64,000 nucleotides of DNA from Tetracentron sinense (GCA_015143295.1 CM026565.1:31504052-31568051); one strand, 5' to 3'; counted from the stretch's first letter, positions 11,627-24,492 are shown. Notes: generated by a model from the letters alone, not told the origin. Program-made: numbers and translations.

Positions 11627-14008
11627 CTCTATATAGTTTGACTAATTTTCTCTTTGAGATCCGCTTATCACATGCGCGGTCTCGGTGTGGTCTCGGCCTT
11701 TTGCGGTCTCACTAGGATTTCTTTTTTTTTAAAGCTCTGTGAAAAAAAATTTTAAGTTCATGAACCGCTTGTAAAAAGATTTCTTAATGATTTTTTAAAA
11801 ATAAGTATTTGTAATATATTTATTTAGATGCTATTTAGATGCTTAATATATATATATATGCCCAAGTAAACAAATCTCAAGTATTATCATGGTAAATGAT
11901 TACACGCATATATAGGAACCGAACTAACAAACAAAAGAACCTAAGCGAATCGAGAAATGAATTGTCTCATCCTAACTACCCCTAGCGAATTGGGTTCACT
12001 CTAGAGTGGTGAACCGTGGACTCGAATCCAACTGTTAGAAAGGTATTCCCAGCAACAATGATTTAGACCATTGGATTGGAAGCTCCTTTGACTTTCGAGT
12101 ATGACCCATTAGAAAGGTATTCAACCAATCCAACTGTTATGGTCTTCTACCGATCATATGGTAAAGAACAAAACAATACCCATATGTGGGGGGTAAGGGA
12201 ACTTGGCTGATTATAAGTTATAATTAGCTCCATTGTCAATTAAGGGAAACGTGGAATGTGTTTTTCAAATACGATTTTTTATAATTTTTTATTTTTGTGA
12301 ATATGATATCATGTAACTATAACACACACAACTCACGCACATGCACAGCCAGACCTAAGTTAGCCGTTGTTGGATAAGGTATTTTGGTACATACATGTGT
12401 GTGTGAATTGCTATTATTCACTGAGACTATATATAGGCTTATTTTTCTCCATAATGGGGTATAATTCGTATATTGTTGTGGGTATATGTTGGTAAATATG
12501 ATCATTGTATTAATACACCTTGTATAGTGATGGCCGGTTTGTGGGGTCTAAGGGGTATTTTGTCAAATTAAATAATATCTAGATTTTATATATATAGTGA
12601 CCTCTCTAAATTAGGATGTAATTGTTGACTACGCAGAGAGTTTGTCCCATTCAAAATTTCAAATTAATTGTGTTTTTATCAATATACTCTCGATTAGTTG
12701 ATGTAGCGTCCCATCATTGGAACACACAAGATTTGTTTGCCGACTTTTACACACAAAATGGAATCCTCTTTCCAAATTATTAGAGTGGTTTAGGTTTTAA
12801 TTTTTTTCCCTGATTTAATCTTTGAGGAGTGGTTAAAAAATCAATTTTTCTATGAACCTATTTGGATAACGAGTGATATAATCAATTTTATAAATTCACT
12901 ACCACTTAAACCAGTACTATTTTATCTTAAAACAGTTGAGACATGTTTATGATTTAATCAATTATTTTTTACATAGATGACCAAAATTATCAAAACCATT
13001 GCATTTAGGATAGTCTCAGGCTATAGCCTTAAATGTCTTCTCTTGTCGTAATGTCGTGTGCCTCAACTTCCCAGAATTTGAAAGTAATGGAATCCTGGAA
13101 AAAGGTTAGTCCAGGGTAAAATTGTAGCTATAAAAATATGGCCTCAAATTCTCTCTAATAGATGTCACAAAAGTGGTCTCGATCCACCACAATGTGTATA
13201 ACATGTGGTGGAGAAGTCATTCAATTGTCTCCCATGACTTTGAAATCATGGGAAAAAATGAAATGACTTCTCCTCACTTATCTCTCTCCCTTTTTTTCAC
13301 CAATTTACCGTCACATGTCCTTTAGTGTGTGGAGAAGTCAAAATCACTCCACCACATGTCCCCTATTTTGTGGACACCCGAGAGGAGCCTTTATTCGCTA
13401 GAGAGAATCCCAGCCTAAAAATAAGAGAAAGATTAGTTCTGATGACTGCTCGAGCTAAACGTTCGAGCATCGACAAACAATAGGAGCTGGCAATAATTTA
13501 GGTGAGAAGTCATTTCATTGTCTCTCCTTGATTTTGGCTTCTCCCCATTTGATATCTTTCCCCTTTAAAAACGTCTGGTGCCTTATTGTTTGTGGATGAC
13601 CTAGCGCCTAGTTGGGGCAGCCACCAAAGTTAATCTTTTTCCCTAAAAATATGAGACAAGTGGCATGGTGGTTATACAGAGAGGATGACAGATGTCATGA
13701 TTCCGTAACGACAGATGTCATGCTTATCGAAAAAAAGTTCATGCCCGTCTTTTCTTACAGAGACGCAGGCAATTATTCCCGTCATTATCTATTAAAAATA
13801 TGGGCAAATCCGTCTTTCGATATCAAAAGGCAAAGCCTGAAAACGCCAAACCCATAAAATCCAAATATCAATTTTCACTCTTCTCCTTATCCAGCATTGA
13901 ACAAAAGGCAGAAAACCAAACAACAACTCACTTTCTCCATTTTCCCCTTTTACCCTCTCAATACAGAGAAAACCCCAACCTAGCCCTCCTAACCCTAACC
14001 TCAGAAGA
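11627..14008. other. Intergenic and 3' flank of the HHO gene
   Basis: No gene is apparent. Sequence at about 13190-13410 and 13500-13570 repeats the GGAGAAGTCAAAATCATGG-type interior of the MITE at 11.4 kb. The last part presumably contains the 3' UTR of the minus-strand HHO gene. Confidence 0.4.
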
Positions 14009-14496
14009 CTAGAACTTAAGAGTAATCTCACTTCCATTGCTCTCCTCACCTTCATCCCTCAGAGAAGCCAACCTTTTTCTCTCTCCTCCATTCTCACGAC
14101 TATCTCCTTTCCAGCTACTGCTCTCTGACTTCCCGTCTTCAATGCTCTCCGACCGGTCTCCTTTGGGTCTGACGTCAGAATCCGGGGAGCTGTGTGTCTG
14201 AGAGGAGACCTTGTACATGTGGTGTTGGTGGAGGCTATGGTGCAACTGATGGGGTTGTGCAGGATAGAATTCTTGCGGCATGGGTGGCGCACAGTAGTGG
14301 GTTGAAGGGTGGGAGGCTGGATGTGCACCGTAGATGGCGGGGTTGGTAGAGTGCGCCGCAGCTGCGCTTGCGTATTCTGGTGGGACCCAGATGCCGCCAA
14401 AGACTACGAGCTGGGGTGCTTGGGTTCCAGCCGCTTGTGGACTTGGGCTTGGTCGTCGGGTATGGAGTCTGTATTTCTGAAAAAAAAACCAAAAGG

Positions 14497-14595
<99 letters not shown>

Positions 14596-16292
14596 TCCAA
14601 TGGGTTGCTTTTTACTAACATGTACATGCAGTGTAGTAAGCACTAGTTACTCAACGACAGGCACGGCAAAAGGAATTGTCTCAAGCATTTCTTCATGTTT
14701 GAGAGAGAGAGAGAGAGATCTTACCTGTAAATGGCTTTTAACTTCATCATTAGTCAAACCTTCCACCTTCATCAACTCTCTGATTTGTTTTGGGGTGGCA
14801 ACTGTTTCCATTATTATTAAAAACAAAAAATAGAGAATTTTCATCATCAACAGCAACAAAAAACAATAAAAGTAACGATAAAGAGTTAGGAGTTCATTTA
14901 AATTTTCTTAAGGATTTCAAATTTTCTCCTTTTGGCTAGCATCGTGGGTTTGGGTTTGCACCCTGTGGTTGTGTGTTCAAATCCCACTCCTCAACTTACC
15001 ATGGTATCGTAGGGAAAATTTCGAGTGGATTGGTGCTGACACCCAAAGGGACTAGTCCTTGCCTCAAAGGGTTTGTGACACCCTCCATTACCCAAAAAAA
15101 AAATATTAATTAATTATAGTGATTCTGATAAGTTTTCTATTACCTTGAGAACCACCCAACATCTGAAGAGCATTCACAAATCGTCGGTGCAAATCTGGTG
15201 ACCAACACCTCCTTGCTTTCCTGTGAGCCTGTGTTGCTGCGGTCGCCTGCGCTTCTACGGAACACCCCACTCCTTTACCTTGCTCAATCATCGTCACTCC
15301 ATTGCCAACCTTGTTAGAATTATCCCTCCTTGAGCAAGATATCCCATTTTCGGATTCCATACATTTCTTATCGTCGATCTCTTTTTCGGAAGAGCCGAGA
15401 GCCAAATCGGAAAGAACCCGCAATGTAGAACTTGCACATGTGTTCCTTTCTTTAGAGAATGGAAGAAAAGCTCCTCCATTTCTATGTTTGTTATCCAAAG
15501 TTAGCTTTGGACTAACTCCGAAGCCATTAACAGCTTCTTTGGGGGATGCTATCTTGGTTTGCTGATTGCTTCCCTCAGTTGATTGGCTCCATAGCTGTGC
15601 AGATGTCATCCAGCTTGCCTTCTCAGAGATGTTTGATGCCTTCTCTGATCCTTCATAGTTTGAATGTTTAAGGGGCATGAATTCTTCAAGAACTGGCCCC
15701 GGTTCATGATTTGCCCGATAAGTCTGTAACTGCTGCCTTGAAGCCTCCATGGCTAAAAGAAAATGATAATTTCAACAAGTAAGTAACATCTATACACATA
15801 GAAAGTTATGCTGAACTTTCTTCTCTAAAAGTAATAGGAAGAATAATCAGCTTCTTTGAATTCTCAGTGATGAACTCATCAAAGGAAAAGAGAAAAGAAA
15901 AAAAGCTAGACAGAGGAAAAGAATATCCACTAGTGGGTGGCAAAACCTATGCCTTAGTTGATTTTGGTTTGAATCTTTAAATATTAGGTAGTTTTCACAT
16001 TGGCCTTTAATGTTCTACGATGTTGGGGTCATGGGTTTGATCGTCTAACTTTATATACTATATCAGGATACATAAGAAGAAGCAAAAAAAATATATATAT
16101 ACCATTTGTGAGAAGTTGCATGCAGAGAGGTAGCTCGCGCTTAAATGCATCGATCTTGAGTCGTTCTTCTTCGAGACCAGCAAGAAACTCCTTAAGCTTC
16201 TGGGTCTGGTCAGGCTGATCTCCGAACGACTTTAGTAGCAAAGAATAACTGTGGGGCTTGCAATCTAGGCTTAGTTCCGAAGGTGAAGCCAT
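14009..16292 (-). CDS. HHO (HRS1/NIGT1) family GARP G2-like transcription factor, 4 exons
   Basis: A nuclear DNA-binding protein; family members are mostly repressors in nitrate and phosphate signalling. Minus-strand exons in order: 16103-16292, 15144-15752, 14725-14801, 14009-14476. All splice sites are GT-AG and the join gives 1344 nt, 447 aa, with an open frame. The N-terminal domain typical of HHO proteins is at about residues 30-63, with [19 protein letters not shown] at 40-58. The single MYB-like G2 domain spans about 241-297, from [19 protein letters not shown] through [12 protein letters not shown] to SHLQKY at 289-294. The C-terminal part contains [13 protein letters not shown] and a His-rich run [10 protein letters not shown]. 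The start [17 protein letters not shown] and [10 protein letters not shown] resemble the HHO5/HHO6 side of the family, by recall only. The gene looks intact. Intron 3 carries two microsatellites and intron 2 a SINE-like insertion. Confidence 0.92.
14501..14589. repeat. (TA)n microsatellite in intron 3 of the HHO gene
   Basis: An uninterrupted TA run of 89 bp, about 44 units. On the gene's strand it begins 24 nt upstream of the last-exon acceptor, in the zone where the branch point would normally lie. It creates spurious open frames coding for Tyr-Ile repeats on both strands. Confidence 0.97.
14701..14718. repeat. (GA)9 microsatellite beside the intron 3 donor
   Basis: Nine GA units. On the gene's strand this is a CT tract starting a few bases after the GTAAG donor of intron 3, so both ends of this 248-nt intron carry simple repeats. 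Confidence 0.95.
14932..15103 (+). mobile_element. SINE-like retroposon in intron 2 of the HHO gene
   Basis: A segment of about 170 bp with a polymerase III-like A box region (TGGCTAGCATCGTGG) and B box (GTGTTCAAATCCC, about 14974-14985), ending in a run of ten A. This is the structure of a tRNA-derived SINE, oriented antisense to the host gene. I did not find clear target-site duplications. Confidence 0.6.
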
Positions 16293-16620
16293 TATCTAGG
16301 ACTTATTTTCAGAAAACTTTGTTCTTATTGCTCATCAAAGAGATCCAGGGCTTTGTGGAGAGAAAGAAGATCGAAGTTGCAGTTGAAGTTGAAGTGGGGG
16401 AGAGAAAGAGAGGAAATGTTGTTTATGAACACAAGGAGGATCAAGAGAGGATCATCTTCTTTTAAGGGGCTGAATTCGAGGAGGAATAAAGTAGGGTTTT
16501 GGGAGAGGAAAAGGAAAAGCAAGAGGATAAAGTAAAGGGATGGTAACTTCTTGCAAAGAACAAAGGCGAAAGCTAATGGGGGAGTTCTCATGAGAAGGAA
16601 TCAAGGGAGGACAAACCAGA
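16293..16620 (-). promoter_or_regulatory. Probable 5' UTR and proximal promoter of the HHO gene
   Basis: Purine-rich on the plus strand and hence pyrimidine-rich on the gene's strand, as is common for plant 5' UTRs. Frames on either strand here have no conserved motif. No TATA box could be placed with confidence. Confidence 0.35.
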
Positions 16621-17417
16621 GGGGTCATGTGCTTAGTGCCTAGTTTAGAACCTTTGGAGTCTGTCTTTGTACGAATTCATATCACCATTTACAAAAGAGA
16701 TTCTACTTCTTCTTCTTTTTAATTAATTTCCTCTCTTTTTCTTGCTAATGATATGATCCTAGGGTAGGGTGGCATGCAAATTCTGACCCGACCCGTAAAC
16801 CCGCTCACCCATTCACCGATTTGAGTTGTGAGTCATGTGGGTTTTTTTGTATGGGTTAGGCTGCCCGATCCAACACGTCATAGTACCTAATTAATTTTTA
16901 TTAATAAAAGTGTCACCTTAAGTGTTGGAAGTCGTTAGTTCAAGCTTGATTATCCTTAAACCTAATATAATTTTTTTTAATATTTGATCCCAGCTCTAAT
17001 CGACCTCACTTAGGAAGTATCTCTCATTCCCTAGGCTAAAGCAGTGGACTACGCGGCCTTGTGAGAGCCTAATATATTTAATATATTTTCTAAATATTAA
17101 TTTTTGAATTTGAAAATTATTATAGATTAAATTATTATTATTTTATCAATTTAATTATTGGCATTTATTTTATATGGGGTTGGGTTTACCTTTTTCAAGC
17201 TGTGGTACACACGGGTAGGGTTTTGATTGAGTGTATTCTTACCTGCATGACACATCTTATCCCATTGGAACCCATTTCACCGAATAAATTGACACAGCTT
17301 TACTATCTATCTCAATTTTTCATATTAAAAAACATTTTTTTTGGGTTGAATATTAAAAAACATTAATAGTGTGTAAATTTGAGTTTTCTCATTGAAATGG
17401 ATCTTGTTCTTTTACCC

Positions 17418-17545
17418 TACGTTTGATTGCCGAGAAAATAAGTGAAAAGTGAGGAAAAAATATTGGACAAAATCCAATTGCATTATAAATCTAAAATTTT
17501 CTTTTCATTTTATATTTTCATCTATTTTTCCTCCAACCAAACATA
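17418..17545. mobile_element. Short MITE with TA(T/C)GTTTGRTTG termini
   Basis: Left TACGTTTGATTGCCGAGAAA faces right CTCCAACCAAACATA in inverted orientation. It belongs to the same family as the copies at 60018-60157 and 62239-62379. No clear target duplication. Confidence 0.5.
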
Positions 17546-19255
17546 CAAGGCTCCTTCCCTTATGGGAAATTCTTTATGAATAAATGTTTTTTGGAAAATA
17601 ATTTCTCTTCGTTTCTAGACAAAATTTCCTCAACCATAAAATAGTATTGGAGAATTATTTGCAGTAAAATATTCATTTTTTTAATATGCCAAACACAATA
17701 TCTAGTTTTTTTCCTGAAAACTAACTTCATGCACTTATTCTCCCTCCAAACAAACAAACGCACAAACTCAACCTTAACGGGTAACTAAAAACTTTGATAT
17801 ATAATATAATTTTTTAAGGTATTCATAAACTTGCATGATCGTAGATACATACATACAACCTACACATTCCTATGATGTACGTACATGAGGCACAGAATGT
17901 CAAAACACATTGTTCAACGGGTCCCACCTAGAGTGCATTTAAGCAAATAATTTGGCTTGATATATAATTAAACATTTGGAACAACCTATCTAGCTTTAAG
18001 AAAAAAATGTAACTAGATTGGATGGTTACGATCATCGGTTCAGGTCATTAGACCTTGACATAAAGGGAATGGCCGACACGTATACTGCATTAGTAGTACT
18101 TGGAAGGGTTCCTGACCAAAATTAGTGATTTCTCTATATCAAAATAGTAAATGATTCCACCATGAACTATAAATGAAAAAAATTCTCAATAGGGCATATA
18201 CCATTTCCATTTAACACCCTATTGAAAAAGAAGTGAGAGAGGGAGAGAGATTCAAATGGTGTTTTAGTATCAATTCAACTTTCTTTTGTATATCAAAAGT
18301 TGTATTATTATGCTACAATTGTGTGAATTGAGAGAGAATATCTATCTATATGCATTGAAAAAAAATATTATATTTACTTCTAAGGAAGGAATATCTCAGT
18401 TCCAAATTCTACGACTCTAAATTAAGGGAACAAACACCCACAAAGCTTAAAGGTTGAAACCAAACCCCCAGAAGATTATTAAAGGAGCCTAAGAGGTGGG
18501 AATCTCCTTCTGCTACTTAACTTTACTGAAGTTGGTAGGAAGGTAACAAGATTCTCTTTTTAACTTAACAGGAATATATTAGTAGGGTCTTTCAACTTCT
18601 GAACAGCCCGGTTCCGGGTCAACCCAGGATCCACTTTGACCCATACCCATTTCATTTTTAATTTGATCCGACATGACTCAATTACGCTTCTCAAAAGAAA
18701 CTTGGGGTGTCCGACTAAAATGAGTTTCATCCGATCCAATCCATACACCATAATTAGACGCATAGTAACAAAAAAAAATCATGAATTATTCACGGATTTT
18801 TGGTGTGCCTAATTATTCATGAGTTTTAGGTTTGTCAAATTATTCATGGATGTTACGAATTATTCCTGAATTTTACAAAAATCAATTTAGTTCGACTGAG
18901 AAAATTACTTATTTTGTATATTATCTAATTAAATTGTTAAATATATTTTTATAATAATTATTTTTTACGTCAAATTATTCTCAGATTTTTCTACTTTTTT
19001 TCGAACTAATCCCTTACCAAATTATTTCTCAACCCTACTTTGTCACTATGGGACCAAGTTGAATCTTTCTGGGTTAACGGGTCGACCCGTTTGCAGCCAT
19101 TGATATTAGAGGTGAGAGAATCTTTTTTTTTTCTTCAAAAAGAGGGAGAAACTGCATCAAATTCCCTGTGCAATAATGAGGGTTTGTGGCTTTCTAAAAC
19201 CAGTCTTCTAGTACAAGGCTCCAACCCACACCTTTTGTGCAGATTCTCTCCCTTG

Positions 19256-19283
<28 letters not shown>
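19256..19283. repeat. (CT)14 microsatellite
   Basis: Perfect CT dinucleotide run followed by an interrupted CT-rich stretch. No gene is associated with it. Confidence 0.95.
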
Positions 19284-19288
<5 letters not shown>

Positions 19289-19750
19289 CTTCTCTCTCTA
19301 TTGTTGGCAGAGATTCTCATCGCAAACCTGTCGTGATATTCCCCATATCGTCCTTGTGAATATCCCTTTTGTCTGGAGTAAAACGAGGGAATATTCGCTT
19401 TGATGGAATAAAGATTGTGAAAAATCGAAACCGAGGGGAATTCTACTCTCTGTTAACAACCCTACTCTAACCTGAGCCATGGGGCCTCAAAGTTAACCTG
19501 CGCCAGCTTGAGGGGTGTGTATTACGCATGCCCTCTTCTTGTGCTGGTGGCTGGATGGGCTAAAGTTAGCCCTACCTTTATAAGCCTATTTCAGCTGCTT
19601 TAGAACTAAAGCCCAAGTCAGGACCACTCATCTTCATAAAAGGTTCTCCTCAAGACCAGCCCTATCTCATGGCTTTTGCAAACATGACTAAAAGCCTAAG
19701 TTTAGAGAAATACCATGATGGCCTACAAGTACTACATCAAGACATGTAGC

Positions 19751-20166
19751 TAGGGCTGTCAATGGATAATATCAAGATCCGGACCCATCTGATTAGACTG
19801 GAACTTGATTTTATTATAGATACGTTGGATCGGATACAGATTTAAGATCTTGAATTCGATTATATTTGGATATTTAGCAATCCAAACTGATTAAAATTCG
19901 ATTCGATTACATTTTATAACAACAAAAACAACAACAATATCTCTATGAATTTGTAAATATATTGCAGTACTACATTTTTTTTTTTTAATTCTTAAAGATA
20001 TTAACATTAATTGGATCAGATTTGAATATTGAATAAATAATTGAATTCAAATTTGAATTGGGGAATTCAGAACCAACGGATCTCGGATCGAATTCAGATT
20101 AGTCGATTTTTTAATCGGATCAGATATAGCCAGATCTAGTTCGAATTCGATCCATTTACAACCCTA
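19751..20166. mobile_element. hAT-type MITE (TAGGGCTGTCAA family)
   Basis: Begins TAGGGCTGTCAATGGAT and ends ATCCATTTACAACCCTA. The flanking octamers CATGTAGC and CATGCAAC match at six of eight positions, consistent with an aged hAT target duplication. The 416-bp interior has repeated GGATC/GAATTCGA words and no gene. Confidence 0.78.
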
Positions 20167-21890
20167 CATGCAACCCCAAGTCCTTACCAGGATCTACCTT
20201 ATGATGGACTGTGTGGGACATAGTAAAAAAAATTATGTGATCTAGTGGTCCAAATCATCCCATAAAAAAACACCTGAAAAATCTAGAGACAGGATCGCTG
20301 ATCATCAACTTATAGATGGGCCATTGCCCCAACTAACACCACTAAGGTCCTTAATTGACAATCACGTTGGGTGGTGTTTTTTTTTTTTTTTGATAATCCA
20401 AATCCTTCCCCCCAACCCGAACAACTACACGGGGAGGGGCTGCCCCTGCCTAGCCAAAAACTTTCTACAATCCCAGGCAGAAAAAGATAAAAGTGGTCTA
20501 AAAGGATTGGAATCACTAATACAAGTCACCTATATCCAGCCCAACAATGTATCGGCCTCAAAAGCCCATGAACAAAATACCTGCACTTAAGTTATTTGAG
20601 GCGATTTTCCTGATCTTAGGCAATAAAATCAAATTTCTTTCCCTAGAAGAAAGTTTTGGAAAATAATCACATTAGGTCAAAATTCAAGAACACTTGTGAT
20701 CTACACGTGCAATCTACGAAGAAAATCGTGTTCTGCGTGTTAAAGCGAATTTCTTTGTTAAGTATTTATGGATTAATGAATAATCTAAATGGATGACTCG
20801 GCCCGACCCACGAGAGGACACCTAGATGTGCACCCCACTATGTATTGAAAGAGAAGCCATCATAATAAAAATAATTCTAGCTTTAGTGTGTTGTGAGAAA
20901 GGTTTAGATACTTGCAATAATCAATAAAAGTTCAAACTAGGATAAGAGCTGTAAGATTCTATTATCCATTATCCAATCTAATTAGGAAAAACCTCCCCAT
21001 TTGATCATCAAAATTCAAAATTCCATTCCACTTAGTTCAAAGAACAGAAAAAAAGGTGCTTTTTTTTTTCTTTGTGCATGAATGAATGATTCTTCGAGCT
21101 TTACGGAAAGCCAATGATGGCTACATTACGGGCTGTAAGGCTTCTATCATTCACATACAAGAATCATCAACTGGGTCGATAAGAAACTGATTGTTATATT
21201 AAATTCCTGATTCATTGAGGATAAATTCTTTAGTAGGCATCACAACTTGATGATCTTTTGATGGATAACAGTGGGAATTTGAAGAACTTGGATGCTTATC
21301 TTAAGAAATATATATTGTTTGGTTCCCAACTATTAGATTATTCTTTCACTTTGAACGAGAACGACAAGTAATTATCGAAAAGCGAATAAGTATAGGTTAT
21401 GGATTGAACCGGAGATCCATGAACAGGGTCAAGGATGTAGTAGAAGCACTTCGCCAGCCTTTGGGCTTTGGGTGACCTTTTATGGATTGAGCCAGGTGTG
21501 CTTGATCAAAATAATGAAGCCCATTATGAGCTTCGCTTTTGCTCTATAATCATGGAATTTGTTATAAAAATAATCAATTGTAATTTGTATTAGAAATATC
21601 TTTATTGGGTTGGAGTTCTAAATCGATCTTAGGGTGTTTTTCTATGTTGCATGTTGAATTATACCTTTTTTTTTGTTTAGCATTGTTAATGAGTTAGAGT
21701 GAGCTGAGCCCCCAGCTTAAAAGCTCGATAACAATTGTAGGCCTACCTACCGCCACAGTACCATCACCCGAGGGAATGGAACTTGAACACCCCCCACAAA
21801 CAAATATGTAGAATAGAATTGTTGGTGGGTTCTGTAATGAAGCTCAAACTTATCCCCCATCTAGGTGAGATACCCAATGCCCGTTTAAAG
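20167..21890. other. Intergenic, no gene recognised
   Basis: Includes a T-rich run at about 20379-20391. Sequence at about 21060-21480 is less AT-rich than its surroundings but gives only short frames without motifs I can name. No gene is supported. Confidence 0.35.
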
Positions 21891-22438
21891 TAGGGCTGTC
21901 AATGAACTAAGTCAGCTCGCAAGCCGGCTCAATTCATCTTGAAATGAGTCGAGCTTGAGTTGAGTATTTGAGCTTGTTGTGCCGAGCCGAGTTAAATGAT
22001 TGAGCTCGTATGTTAATCAAGTCGAACACAAGCAACAAGTGGCTCGGCTTAGCTCAGCTCAATTAATTTCACATCGAAGTTAAGAAACATAAATAAATAT
22101 GAATTTGTTGTTATGGTAAAACTTAAAAGGTCACCCTATCATAATTTTAGATATTTTATATCATGTTTCTCCATTTAGCCTGATGAGAATAACTATGTTA
22201 AGCTCTTAAGGCCTTTTTTTTTAGGAAGAATCTAATAGGCATGATCAATTAGGGATAAACGAGTCTAAAATAATAAGGCAAGCTTGTGAGTCAGCTCGAA
22301 CTCGATATCTATAGACGATCCGAGCCCAAGTTAGTATTTGAGAGCTCGAGCCAAGCTTGAGCCAGCATATATATGTCACTAACCGAGCTTGAGCAGCACC
22401 CATCTCGGCTCAACTCGGCTCATTAATTTACACCCCTA
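21891..22438. mobile_element. hAT-type MITE (TAGGGCTGTCAA family)
   Basis: Begins TAGGGCTGTCAATGAAC and ends ATTTACACCCCTA. Flanks GTTTAAAG and ATTTAAAA agree at six of eight positions. The 548-bp interior is rich in GAGCTCGA/GGCTCAA words, and the two halves are loosely inverted copies of each other. Confidence 0.75.
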
Positions 22439-23290
22439 ATTTAAAATGCATCACTGTGGGCCAATCATGGCCAGGCCTGAAGAAATCCATGATTAAAATG
22501 CCTAACCCTATATCGGTTTGAGCATACGATATGCTGAGTAGACACTCATCCCAACCCGGCCCAGTTTATTAATGGATTTGAATAGTCAAACCCAAAGCTT
22601 ACCGATTAAGAGACTCTTCAATCCTATAAATGGCCAACCCGGCATGTGAAATGCTTCAAAAGGGTTTGTGGGTCGGATCAGAAATTGTCACCCTAGGTAG
22701 CAGTCACCATAGGGTGGGTGTATGTTACATGATAACCTTTTCTATCGAAAAAAAAGAAAAAGTTGCAGTCCCTATTAATATTATCCTGTATTCTCATGTA
22801 TGTATAAATTATAAAACGTATTTGGATATCTGAAAGATGAGGAGTCTTTTTTTTTTCTTCCTTTTAGTTCTGACCATTGACTAGGCATAGTCTGGATAGC
22901 ATCTGAAGCATATGAGAGTGGAGGATGGAATGGAATGGAATCGCTTTGGTCGGCCTCTTAAGAAAGATTACTCCATTAATTAAAAAAAGATGAAGTTAGA
23001 GTGCCGTTGAAGATAGGAATTTCAAATGTATATGTTGTTTTCTTTTAAAATGTCAATAGAAAGTATAGAATCAAACCATTTTTAAATTACTTCACTCTAG
23101 GAGTTAATATATAGATTCAATGCTGTGTCATTCACTCATTCGTTCATCAAATGATCCTTTTAATATTATACCAGTGGCATTCCGAGTTGGCGATCAGATC
23201 TAAGTATTGACCTGGTCTAGTCTTTGTATATTAACAAAGAAAATCTCTACATTCGCGTATACAAGCATTGGTGGGCATCATCTCTAAAAT
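22439..23290. other. Intergenic, no gene recognised
   Basis: AT-rich sequence between two MITEs. Open frames are short and carry no recognisable domain. Confidence 0.35.
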
Positions 23291-23888
23291 CAATGTTTTA
23301 AAACCCGTACCGGACACTAAACCGGTCAAGGGGCGGGTCGGTCCAAACCAGTTGGACTGTCGGGTCAATCTGGTTGACCCAATGACACTACATGCCATAA
23401 AAATATTTAATATTAATATTAACATTTAATATTATCGGAAAAACATATTATAAACTATTAAAATATATGATTATTATTTGAAATTTCAAAATAAAGTAAA
23501 AATAAATACAAACAGTTTAAAACATTGAAAAAAAGTATGTTTTTATCCTCACCTCATCTTAACTTAAGCTCTTTCCATCTCCAATCTCATTTCTTTTCTA
23601 TATAACCTTTCCTTCATCAGTAGGTTTTTGTATCAAAACACCTAAATTTATTTAATACATTGTGTTTTAGAATGAATAGGTGGAAATTTGCCTTTTTCCC
23701 ATGAGTCGGATGGTTCACCAAAAACCGCCCGGGTCGATTGGGTCACGCCAGTTCAGATGGTTTTAACTGGTCCATTCCGATTTTGATAATCAACCCATTA
23801 AAGAGTCAACCCAACCCATTAAAGTTACCGGATCCGGGGTTAACCGGTTCGACCCACCGGTCCGATCGGTCCGGGCTTTAAAACATTG
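23291..23888. mobile_element. MITE with CAATGTTTTAAAA termini
   Basis: CAATGTTTTAAAACCCG at the left faces CGGGCTTTAAAACATTG at the right. Subterminal regions rich in CCGGTC/GGTCGG are also inverted. It is 598 bp and noncoding. Flanks TCTAAAAT and ATTCAAAT agree weakly, so the superfamily is uncertain. Related starts occur near 26146 (CAGTGTTTTAAAACCGG) and 55945. Confidence 0.65.
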
Positions 23889-24019
23889 ATTCAAATCACA
23901 AAAGAAGCGAAAATCAGTTGCTCGGTTAGCCGCCTCCAACATATGGAAGATTTCAAAAATGATTATGTAAAAGCATATATTTATAATGTTATTTTAATTT
24001 TGTAAACTTATAATATATT

Positions 24020-24492
24020 AATGGAGAATGATTGTTTGTGCAGTTGCGTTCCGCCTAGCGGAACGTACACACGTCCATTGGGTGCCATGTGTTCATATTA
24101 AATTTTATCTATGGTTAAGATTCCTTCGCTCCTAGGGTTCATCCATCTAACCTTGGTATTTAGAAAATAATCTCAAATTAGATAACACTCACAAACTGTG
24201 GTTAAGATTTACTTACCCTTAGGGTTCATCCATCTAACCTTGGTTTTTAGAAAAATAACCTTGAGTTAGTTAACACTCATTAACTGTGGTAAAGATTCAT
24301 CCACCCCTACGGTTCATCCATCTAACCTTGGTATTCTTTTTTAAATCAAACATATTAACCTTATATTAGCTAAACTTAATCATGATAAAAAATAAAAATA
24401 AAAAAGGTGGAAAATAGACATGTGGTGGGCTGTGGGCGGGCACGCGTTCTGCTGGGTGGAACACGTGTGCACAAAGTATCACTTCCCTATAA
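24020..24492. mobile_element. Mutator-type MITE with perfect 9-bp target duplication
   Basis: TAATATATT occurs immediately on both sides (24011-24019 and 24493-24501). The termini are inverted but degenerate (GATTGTTTGTGC versus GATACTTTGTGC). The left arm contains the palindrome CGTTCCGCCTAGCGGAACG and the right arm a decayed counterpart. Three copies of the AAGATTCACTCACCC-type module make up the interior. Confidence 0.78.

Larger units (their letters stand above)
16621..19750. other. Intergenic, repeat fragments
   Basis: Contains GACCCG/GGGTCGG-rich fragments at about 16770-17250 and 18600-18740, resembling degenerate hAT-like MITEs, and AT-rich sequence between them. I see no coding region with a recognisable domain. 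Confidence 0.4.

Noticed and set aside
14235..14833. Open frames of 79-174 codons with long Tyr-Ile repeats on both strands
   Set aside because: They are translations of the TA microsatellite in intron 3 of the HHO gene; the real exon 4 reads in a different frame.
21060..21480. Stretch resembling organelle-like coding DNA by composition
   Set aside because: I could not match it to a plastid or mitochondrial gene and its frames are short; calling an organelle insertion would be a guess.
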